From Opitutia bacterium UBA7876 (lineage in GTDB: Bacteria; Verrucomicrobiota; Verrucomicrobiia; Opitutales; Seribacteraceae): a DNA stretch of 47,250 bases. This document shows positions 41,992 through 47,250 of this stretch, in pieces. Under the pieces are notes generated by a model. It was not told the origin of the DNA. It made no database searches and saw nothing but the letters and a program-made list of their open reading frames with translations. Within the stretch, counting starts at the first letter, position 1. Each line of letters opens with the position of its first letter. Where the stretch lies: positions 1 to 47,250 of the forward strand of contig DLRY01000077.1 of assembly GCA_002500665.1 (NCBI GenBank). Direction: 5' to 3'. Made by a program: the position numbers and the translations under genes.

Positions 41992-43793
41992 GGGCTCAAT
42001 ACGGCGCCCGATCCGCCGTCGCTCTGGTCAATAACTCCGATGATATCGTTTCTCAGCCTCATCCGCATCCTTTGGACCGCTTCGATCTGTTGCATCAAGT
42101 TGTTGTTGTCCGCGTTCAGGATGGCAATTTGTCGGTTATATTCGTTTTCCCTGCTTTGCCCTTCCAGAAGGTCGCTCCTCATTCGGGAGTTCTCCGCCTC
42201 CAAGTTTCTCAAGCCATTTTCCAAGGACTGTTCTCGGTTTGCGATTTCGCTGAGTTGCAATTGAAGCTGCTGAGACTCGCGAGCCAGCTTCTGGTAGGCG
42301 GACGTACCACTGTTCTGCATTTCCTGCAGCTCATTTTGAAGTTGGAGATTCCGGTCTTCCAAAATTCTGGCATTTTCATTGAGAAGTCTTTCGTTGCCGA
42401 CGACCTGGCTAAGTTGAATCTCAAGCTGTCGAGCCTTTTCCTTGTAGAAATCAGATTCACCCTTGAGGGAGCTTGACTCTTCGAGCAGGGCTTGGTTTTG
42501 CAAGTCTATATCTCGTACTTTCGTAATAAGACCCTGCTCGTTGGTGTTCATGTTTTGAAGCTCAAGCCTCATAAGATCAATGGCCTCTTCCATGCCACCG
42601 TTTTCGGTTTCGAGATTCTTGGTTTTCGCCAAAAGCATTTCGTTGGCGTCGCGCAGTCCCATGAGTTGTTCGGAGATTCTAGACTCCTCGATGCCAAGGG
42701 AAGTCAACTCGGAACGTAAGAGGGACAGTTCTCCCTTCATTGCTGATTCCGAGAGCTTAAGCTCGTTGTTCTTCGCGATCCACAGGTCGAGATCGGTCTT
42801 TAGTTCATCATTAAGTTCCTGAAGATTAGCGATTTGCTCACCCTTGCGGGCTGATTCGAATTTCAACTCGTTGGCCAAGGCCCTCAGGGTTTCAATTTCG
42901 GCTTGTAGAGCCTCGTTTTCAATCTCCATGTCCCTTTGCTTCTCTTTGATAGATTCACCCTCGTTGATCAGGATCGCATTCCTGTCCTTGAGCAAATCCT
43001 CCACTCCGCCAAGCCGAGCGACTTCATTTCTAAGGCCACTGACGTTCTCTTGGAGTTTGAGTTCGTTAGCTTCCACCACCTTGAGTTGGGAATCTTTGCT
43101 TTTGAGTAGGGCTTCGGTGTCGTCAAGCTTTTGTCCCTGTGATTCCAAGTCTATTACCAGTCCGGCCATCTTTTGGTCAAGAGCGGCGTTTTCCCTCTCC
43201 AGTTTGTCGTTTTGTGACTTCAGTTTTTTATTCTCGGCGGACAAGGAGTTGTTTTCGGCCAAGATGTCGTTTGCCCTTCTTTGGATCGTCGACTTGCCCA
43301 GTTCAAGCGTACGAATCTTCGAGTAGTTACTCTTTTCCTGGGCGTCGAAAGACTTCTGGGAGTTTTCAAGCCTTCTGTTTCTAGCCGTCAATTCCTTGTT
43401 TCTTTGAACGAGATCCTGCTCGTCTGCCTTCAGTTCCTGCAATTGCCTTCTTAGCCTTGCGTTGGTGTCGTCTAGGTACTGATTGCTGGTGTTTGTCCTT
43501 AGCCCTTCCTGCCTGATTTTGGACATTTGATTCTCAAGGGTCGCAACCTTAGCCAAAGCCTCGTTGAGAGACTGCCTCAGACCCTCTTCAATACTGGAGT
43601 TGGGCGGCAAAGACGTTTGCTTATCGGTGATCAGTCCTCGAGTTTTCTGAATGAGGGCATTGTGCTTGGACACAAGTTGGTTGTACTGCGCTATCAGGTA
43701 CTCGGGATCACGCAACTGCTCGTCACTGGGTTCCTGCGAAAAAAGTGGAAGGAAGAACGCCAACAGAAGACTGCTTATACAAGTTGATTTCAT
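41988..43793 (-). CDS. Exported long coiled-coil protein
   Basis: 601 aa. A signal peptide is evident (MKSTCISSLLLAFFLPLFS, then QEPS). Residues about 60-570 are an almost unbroken coiled coil with heptads rich in Leu, Glu, Asn and Gln (for example LQNELQEMQ, LRSELTSLGIEE). The low aromatic content and near absence of loops suggest a fibrous periplasmic or outer-surface protein. It ends GGSGAVLSP. It is not assigned to a family; resemblance to tropomyosin or SMC proteins is only compositional. Convergent with accA; the two stop codons overlap in a shared CTAG (41988-41991). Confidence 0.75.
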   Translation of the reverse strand: MKSTCISSLLLAFFLPLFSQEPSDEQLRDPEYLIAQYNQLVSKHNALIQKTRGLITDKQTSLPPNSSIEEGLRQSLNEALAKVATLENQMSKIRQEGLRTNTSNQYLDDTNARLRRQLQELKADEQDLVQRNKELTARNRRLENSQKSFDAQEKSNYSKIRTLELGKSTIQRRANDILAENNSLSAENKKLKSQNDKLERENAALDQKMAGLVIDLESQGQKLDDTEALLKSKDSQLKVVEANELKLQENVSGLRNEVARLGGVEDLLKDRNAILINEGESIKEKQRDMEIENEALQAEIETLRALANELKFESARKGEQIANLQELNDELKTDLDLWIAKNNELKLSESAMKGELSLLRSELTSLGIEESRISEQLMGLRDANEMLLAKTKNLETENGGMEEAIDLMRLELQNMNTNEQGLITKVRDIDLQNQALLEESSSLKGESDFYKEKARQLEIQLSQVVGNERLLNENARILEDRNLQLQNELQEMQNSGTSAYQKLARESQQLQLQLSEIANREQSLENGLRNLEAENSRMRSDLLEGQSRENEYNRQIAILNADNNNLMQQIEAVQRMRMRLRNDIIGVIDQSDGGSGAVLSP

Positions 43794-43871
43794 GGTAAAA
43801 TAGGTTCTGAATCATAACATTCCATCAAAGAACATCGATAACAAGAAGAAATTTCCATACGAGAATCGTTG

Positions 43872-44852
43872 CTAGGAGAGAGTTGATGCTCTTCTCAGAC
43901 GATCGTTGATGGCAGCGATAATCCCATTAGTGTCTCGCAGAAGAGCGACGTGAATCAGCTTCTTCTCGAAAAAGTCTGCCGCCCTTAGGGTTGCATAGAG
44001 ATTACGGGCGATTTCCTCAGGCTCATCCGTCTTGGAGAAAGAAAGAACTTTTGCTGGACTACTGCTTTGGATCAGAGGGATCATCCCGTCGTGCGGGGCA
44101 ATGATCAAGTCGTCCGAAGTGAGATCTTCAAGTCCGAGAATCTCATCGAAGCAACTATAAAGCCGCACCGATGTTTCGGGTGCATAGTGCTTGAGGGACA
44201 AGCCCGGTGATTTTTGCGGTTCCCCCTTTTTGGTTCTCGGCAGACCGCTCAGGATTTCAATCCCAAGGAACTCCTCGAGTGTATCCTTGGCGATGGGGCC
44301 AGGTCTGAGAATGCTTGGCTTCTCTGAGGTTAGGTCAAGAACGGTTGACTCTACCCCAAAGGTGCATTTTCCTCCGTCGAGGATCGGGAGTTCGCTGCCG
44401 AAGAACTCGAGGACTTCCTTGGCGTTGGTAGGGCTTAGTTTGGAGTGGGGGTTTGCGCTTGGTGCCGCAAGGGGTTGACCAACTTCCTTCAGAACAGTTC
44501 TGAAAAGGGCGTGCGAAGGGGAGCGTACGGCTACCGTTTCGAGGCCAGCAGTCACATTACCGGGGAGCTCGTCTCGCTTAGGTAAAATAAGAGTAAGGGG
44601 ACCAGGCCAGAATTCGTTGCAAAGTAATTTCGCAATCGGGTTGAGGACAGCCACCATCTGGGCCTGATCAAGGTCCAGAACATGAACGATCAGAGGATTG
44701 TCCGATGGTCTTTTCTTGAGCTGGAAAACCTTGTCGACGGCTTGCTCTTCAAGCGCCAGACAAGCCAACCCGTAAACCGTTTCGGTGGGAAGTGCTACAA
44801 TATCTCCGCCCAATAAGGCGTCGATGCATCCTCTGAGGCTAGCTCCCCGCAA
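43872..44852 (-). CDS. Threonylcarbamoyl-AMP synthase, Sua5 type
   Basis: Makes threonylcarbamoyl-AMP for the t6A modification of ANN-decoding tRNAs. 326 aa: a YrdC-like catalytic domain (about 10-200) with GGDIVALPTETVYGLAC, KKRPSDNPLIVHV, FWPGPLTLIL, and PSANPHSKLSPT, then the linker HYAPETSVRLY and a C-terminal Sua5 domain, as in Sua5 rather than TsaC. The MtaB-like enzyme of this window would act on the t6A product. A start at ATG 44850-44852 fits family length. 43794-43871 is non-coding, with no clear element. Confidence 0.9.
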   Translation of the reverse strand: MRGASLRGCIDALLGGDIVALPTETVYGLACLALEEQAVDKVFQLKKRPSDNPLIVHVLDLDQAQMVAVLNPIAKLLCNEFWPGPLTLILPKRDELPGNVTAGLETVAVRSPSHALFRTVLKEVGQPLAAPSANPHSKLSPTNAKEVLEFFGSELPILDGGKCTFGVESTVLDLTSEKPSILRPGPIAKDTLEEFLGIEILSGLPRTKKGEPQKSPGLSLKHYAPETSVRLYSCFDEILGLEDLTSDDLIIAPHDGMIPLIQSSSPAKVLSFSKTDEPEEIARNLYATLRAADFFEKKLIHVALLRDTNGIIAAINDRLRRASTLS

Positions 44853-44895
44853 GAAGGCCGATTTCCAATTTTAACCCTGCGGAGACAGAAACCTC

Positions 44896-45093
44896 CTACA
44901 AAGCCAGTTGCATATGACGAGATTTCTTAATCAACTTGGAAACCTTCCTCTGTTGCATAGGAGTGAGTCCGGTATACTTTCTTGGGAGGATCTTGCCGGT
45001 ATCCGTAGTATACTTGGAAAGGGCTTCCTTGTCCAGAAAGGTGTAGTTCTCGGGGTTACGGCTCTTTGCAGGCTGGTTTTCTTCTTGTGACAT
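44896..45093 (-). CDS. rpsR: 30S ribosomal protein S18
   Basis: 65-aa ribosomal protein. LSKYTTDTGKILPRKYTGLTPMQQRKVSKLIKKSRHMQLAL matches the S18 core (xxLxxYxTxxGKIxPRRxTGxxxKxQRxLxxxIKRARxxALLP). It has no Cys, so it is a zinc-free form. It is not in the usual rpsF-rpsR-rplI operon; here it is divergent from rpmJ-rpmE2, which suggests a split ribosomal gene set. ATG at 45091-45093, no Shine-Dalgarno sequence. Confidence 0.92.
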   Translation of the reverse strand: MSQEENQPAKSRNPENYTFLDKEALSKYTTDTGKILPRKYTGLTPMQQRKVSKLIKKSRHMQLAL

Positions 45094-45099
45094 GAGGTG

Positions 45100-45129
45100 A
45101 TATTAAAAGCTTTTTTCCAGTCTTTGCAA
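45100..45129 (-). promoter_or_regulatory. rpsR promoter
   Basis: On the minus strand TTGCAA (45129-45124), an 18-nt spacer and TAATAT (45105-45100). The -10 ends 6 nt before the rpsR ATG, so the RNA would start at or beside the A of the start codon. Confidence 0.45.
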
Positions 45130-45175
45130 TGACATAAGTCCGGAGAGCTCGATTGGAAATTAGTACAATTCGTCG

Positions 45176-45206
45176 TTGACGATGACAGGCGGATGGTCAT
45201 TATATT
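45176..45206 (+). promoter_or_regulatory. rpmJ-rpmE2 promoter
   Basis: TTGACG (45176-45181) is followed after 17 nt by ATTATA (45199-45204) or after 19 nt by TATATT (45201-45206). The rpmJ ATG is at 45212, only 5-7 nt later, which predicts a leaderless mRNA. No palindromic Zur-type operator is evident around it. Confidence 0.5.
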
Positions 45207-45211
45207 CTGCC

Positions 45212-45337
45212 ATGAAAGTCGTATCTTCCATTAAAACGTTGAAGAACAGGCATCCCGACTGCAAGGTTGTACGCAGACGCGGTCGTCTTTACGTCATCAA
45301 CAAAACCAACCCTCGCTTCAAGGCCAGACAGGGATAA
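45212..45337 (+). CDS. rpmJ: 50S ribosomal protein L36 (Cys-free type)
   Basis: 41-aa protein. It begins MKVVSSIKTLKNRHPDCK and continues VVRRRGRLYVINKTNPRFKARQG, the YkgO-like second type of L36. The one Cys left cannot make the zinc knuckle of classic L36, so it is a zinc-independent form. It ends 6 nt before rpmE2, clearly one operon. The gene is below common length cut-offs and easily missed. Confidence 0.93.
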   Translation: MKVVSSIKTLKNRHPDCKVVRRRGRLYVINKTNPRFKARQG

Positions 45338-45343
45338 ATTTTC

Positions 45344-45589
45344 GTGAAAAAAGACATTCATCCTAATTCCAACCCCGTTTGTTTCGTGGATGTTTCAAGC
45401 GGAAGGAAATTCGTTACCGAATCAACTGCCAAGTCACAGAAGACCGAGAATATTGACGGGGTTGATCATCAGGTTATCGTTCGGGACGTTACGATGGACT
45501 CCCACCCAGCCTACACCGGCGAGAAGCGCTTTGTGGATACGGCCGGAAGGGTGGAAAAATTTCAGAGCAAATTCTCTCGCAGGAGCTAG
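45344..45589 (+). CDS. rpmE2: 50S ribosomal protein L31, type B
   Basis: 81 aa, starting at GTG 45344: MKKDIHPNSNPVCFVDVSSGRKF, then SHPAYTGEKRFVDTAGRVEKFQSKFSRR. It is the long type-B L31 without the CxxC pairs of the zinc-binding type A. In enterobacteria the same L31B-L36 pair is made under zinc shortage (Zur control). Here it may be the only copy; the window cannot tell. Confidence 0.94.
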   Translation: MKKDIHPNSNPVCFVDVSSGRKFVTESTAKSQKTENIDGVDHQVIVRDVTMDSHPAYTGEKRFVDTAGRVEKFQSKFSRRS

Positions 45590-45603
45590 GTATTTATGTG
45601 ATG

Positions 45604-45621
45604 CTGTAAATTCGTTTACAG
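45604..45621 (+). terminator. UUCG-tetraloop hairpin between rpmE2 and the SUMF1-like gene
   Basis: CTGTAAA (45604-45610), loop TTCG, TTTACAG (45615-45621) form a perfect 7-bp hairpin with an extra-stable tetraloop, 14 nt after the rpmE2 stop. There is no T-run, so it could be an mRNA 3'-end stabiliser, a weak terminator, or a structure at the 5' end of the next message; the ATG of the next gene is 4 nt beyond it. Confidence 0.45.
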
Positions 45622-45624
45622 TAT

Positions 45625-46983
45625 ATGCCCTCTAGTTTTCCAAACGTTTGCTCTGCTCTAAGTACAATTCTTTCAGTTTTTGCGTGTACGCTAGGATGCT
45701 CGATCGCATCCGCTGATAGTATCAAAATGGCCTTCGTGCCGACCGGCACTGTCTTGATGGGGTCCGAATCAAATCAGCCTGATGAAAAGCCCTCCCATTA
45801 CGTCTCCCTTACCGAGTACTTCGTAGATGTCTACGAGGTTCACATATGGCATTGGGAAAAGGTGGCTTCTTGGGCCGAGGCCAATGGTTATCAATTCTCC
45901 GATTCGGTTAAGCAAAGGAAAGACGGCCCTTGGTGGTATCAGGATACCTCCAGCCTGATTTTCCCCATGAACATGGTTAATTGGTATGATGCGGTAAAGT
46001 GGTGCAATGCCAGATCCGAGCTTGAAGGAAGAATTCCGGTATACTACGAGGATGCGAATCAAACTACCGTTTATCGATCGGGGGAGCATAACCTAACCAG
46101 CCAAAACGTCAATTGGACTGGAAGCGGCTATCGATTACCAACCGAAGCCGAATGGGAACGGGCCGCTCGAGGCAACTCACCTTCATCCTCGCAGGACTAC
46201 AGTTGGGGAAATTCATTCCTAAACGGGGCAATGGCTAATTATTCCTTGAGTGGTGATGAATTTGATGACGCCTCTACCCCGGTCGGTTACTACAATGGGG
46301 GGCAAAAAATCGTCTTTAACGACAACAGTCGAGGAGGGGAATCCACAAGTCCGTCCAATGTCGTAAATGGGTTCGGTCTCTACGACATAACTGGAAACGT
46401 AAGTGAATGGTGCTGGGATTGGTATGACTCATCCTGGTATGACGATCCTTCATCCAGACTTCAAGATACAAGGGGTCCTGAATATGGTCAGCTTGCCGAT
46501 ACTCAACCACGCCGGATAGCCAAAGGTGGGAATTACAAAAGCTTTTCGGAAAGCGATCCTGCAAATTCCCTTAGGATAGCTAATCGTGCCTGTTGGCGTC
46601 CTGATTTGGCTGCCAGATTTAGGGGTTTGCGATGCGTGCGGGGGAACTATGATGATCCGCTCTGGGTTACGGCCGTCGCTCACGGTCATTTTCCAAATTG
46701 GTATTTTCTGGATTGGTTTGGATATTACTACAAATCGGACTATACATGGGTGTTTCATGGTGACTTCGGATGGATTTATCCCAACGGGAAGGGGTCATAC
46801 GACAATTGGCTGTATTTCCAGGGCCACGGCTGGTTGTGGACAAACCGATATTGTTATCCGTATTTTTATTCGTCGGTCGATTCGAATTGGTACAAGTACG
46901 ACTTGACGGGAACCGAGCTTGGCTGGTTTGAAAAATCCACCGATCAGTCGAGGTTTCGCTGGGGACGGGTTTACGATCGATAG
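45625..46983 (+). CDS. Secreted SUMF1/FGE-fold protein with Trp/Tyr-rich C-terminal domain
   Basis: 452 aa. Signal peptide (residues 1-30, possibly with a lipobox-like LGCS near 25). A formylglycine-generating-enzyme-sulfatase fold spans about 32-350: FVPTGTVLMGS, YFVDVYEV, NMVNWYDAVKWCN, GYRLPTEAEWERAARG, YDITGNVSEWCWDWYD and FRGLRCVR. The catalytic Cys pair of true FGE is not in its usual context (SLRIANRACWRPD instead of the CxxxxC region), so this is probably a non-catalytic member. Residues about 358-452 are packed with Trp, Tyr and Phe (WYFLDWFGYYYK, GWIYP, WLYFQGHGWLW, YPYFYS, NWYKYD), a surface module I associate with Verrucomicrobiota; its function is unknown. There is no Shine-Dalgarno sequence. 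Confidence 0.85.
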   Translation: MPSSFPNVCSALSTILSVFACTLGCSIASADSIKMAFVPTGTVLMGSESNQPDEKPSHYVSLTEYFVDVYEVHIWHWEKVASWAEANGYQFSDSVKQRKDGPWWYQDTSSLIFPMNMVNWYDAVKWCNARSELEGRIPVYYEDANQTTVYRSGEHNLTSQNVNWTGSGYRLPTEAEWERAARGNSPSSSQDYSWGNSFLNGAMANYSLSGDEFDDASTPVGYYNGGQKIVFNDNSRGGESTSPSNVVNGFGLYDITGNVSEWCWDWYDSSWYDDPSSRLQDTRGPEYGQLADTQPRRIAKGGNYKSFSESDPANSLRIANRACWRPDLAARFRGLRCVRGNYDDPLWVTAVAHGHFPNWYFLDWFGYYYKSDYTWVFHGDFGWIYPNGKGSYDNWLYFQGHGWLWTNRYCYPYFYSSVDSNWYKYDLTGTELGWFEKSTDQSRFRWGRVYDR

Positions 46984-47054
46984 ATTCATGTCCTGTGGCT
47001 GATTGACTTTTTGGCTTTCTCTCCGAGTCCCGATGAAAAAAAAAAGAAATTCTC

Positions 47055-47083
47055 TTGACGAAAGTGTCAGGAGATGGTTTTTT
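47055..47083 (+). promoter_or_regulatory. Possible rRNA operon promoter
   Basis: TTGACG (47055-47060) and a T-rich hexamer 17 nt later (47078-47083) are the best candidate upstream of the boxA-like sequence, but the -10 is poor. The 241-nt gap from 46984 holds only rRNA leader signals and no gene. Confidence 0.25.
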
Positions 47084-47110
47084 CGGAACCTTTCTCTCGT
47101 TTTTCGAGGT

Positions 47111-47122
47111 CGTTCTTTGAAA
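47111..47122 (+). promoter_or_regulatory. boxA-like rRNA antitermination sequence
   Basis: CGTTCTTTGAAA resembles the boxA element (TGYTCTTTRAMA) bound by NusB-S10 in rRNA leaders. It lies about 110 nt before the 16S start, a normal place. The same bases could be misread as a -35 (TTGAAA). Confidence 0.5.
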
Positions 47123-47177
47123 GTTATTTTGTGTGATCTACTTTGATGGGTCACCGGTCAATTTTTTTTGAATAATA

Positions 47178-47237
47178 TCGAGTTAGTGATAACTCGAGCC
47201 TGTGCAGTCTTTCTGCACAACTCTCTCTTGGAGAGTT
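47178..47237 (+). promoter_or_regulatory. Three consecutive hairpins leading into the 16S rRNA
   Basis: Hairpin 1 is TCGAGTTA-GTGA-TAACTCGA (47178-47197). Hairpin 2 is TGTGCAG-TCTTT-CTGCACA (47201-47219). Hairpin 3 is AACTCTC-TCTTG-GAGAGTT (47219-47237), whose 3' arm is already the start of mature 16S. All stems are perfect. They are likely leader structures for RNase processing or folding control of pre-16S. Confidence 0.6.
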
Positions 47238-47250
47238 TGATCCTGGCTCA
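47225..47250 (+). rRNA. 16S ribosomal RNA, 5' end (partial)
   Basis: The window ends with GAGTTTGATCCTGGCTCA, the universal 16S 5' segment (27F primer site). By alignment to E. coli numbering, the mature 5' end falls near 47225. The gene continues beyond the window, so no taxonomy can be read from it. Confidence 0.95.

Noticed and set aside
47117..47144. TTGAAA-N16-TACTTT read as an rRNA promoter
   Set aside because: The TTGAAA is part of a boxA-like GTTCTTTGAAA, which must be transcribed, so the promoter should be further upstream.
1..47250. CRISPR arrays, insertion sequences, integrases, toxin-antitoxin or phage genes
   Set aside because: No regularly spaced repeats, transposase or integrase motifs, or phage structural genes were seen on either strand.

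Overview
This is a bacterial chromosomal window that carries housekeeping genes beside one large surface-polysaccharide locus. The gene mix points to Verrucomicrobiota, probably the Opitutales/Puniceicoccales side. The evidence is a very large FecR plus Ig-like-repeat protein, a SUMF1-fold protein with a Trp/Tyr-rich C-terminal domain, an exosortase fused to EpsI, a dimeric all-alpha dUTPase, Cys-free L36/L31, and few Shine-Dalgarno sequences. The placement is inferred from family content; only 26 bases of 16S rRNA are present.

Left region (1-10864, minus strand): a tightly packed polysaccharide operon read right to left. It opens with a GbsR/MarR-like regulator and a NusG/RfaH-like antiterminator that overlap by 4 nt. 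Between the antiterminator and the first structural gene lies a 10-bp hairpin followed at once by an ops-like motif, GGCGGTAGCTT (9736-9746). Then come gmd, a membrane-anchored helical-repeat protein, an exosortase-EpsI fusion, a Nudix hydrolase, an acyltransferase-3, an SGNH hydrolase, a methyltransferase, a sugar epimerase resembling GDP-mannose 3,5-epimerases, and an ABC-2 exporter permease that leaves the window. The nine genes from gmd to the permease overlap or lie only a few bases apart. The permease has no canonical start codon. A divergent plus-strand operon (11016-15531) supplies a WbaP-type initiating sugar-phosphate transferase and a WecG/TagA-type glycosyltransferase, then an MtaB-like methylthiotransferase and a 5'-3' exonuclease. 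I infer one regulated system for making, modifying, exporting and anchoring a glycan or exosorted protein, with transcription controlled by a dedicated NusG paralogue acting at ops.

Middle region (15594-34821): hisG, rpsA, a group-1/2 sigma factor, trpE, glgC, gcvH, the 1669-residue FecR/Ig-like protein, tRNA-Arg(CCU), an AEC transporter, a coiled-coil protein whose Ala-Pro tail is cut by an in-frame stop, an AGCS Na+ symporter, an LptF/LptG-like permease, pyruvate kinase and a YycJ-like MBL hydrolase.

Right region (34842-47250): Nudix, ruvB, murA, an Arg/Asp-rich disordered protein, a dUTPase, rpsT, RNase P RNA, a zinc-ribbon coiled-coil protein, a TPR-like protein, accA, an exported coiled-coil protein, a Sua5-type protein, rpsR, rpmJ (41 codons), rpmE2, the SUMF1-fold protein, and an rRNA leader with three consecutive hairpins running into the 5' end of 16S rRNA.

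A recurring feature is that several genes (rpsA, rpsT, rpsR, rpmJ, gcvH, dut, trpE, accA) have a -10-like hexamer ending only about 5-10 nt before the start codon, which suggests leaderless or near-leaderless mRNAs. No CRISPR array, insertion sequence or prophage was recognised.
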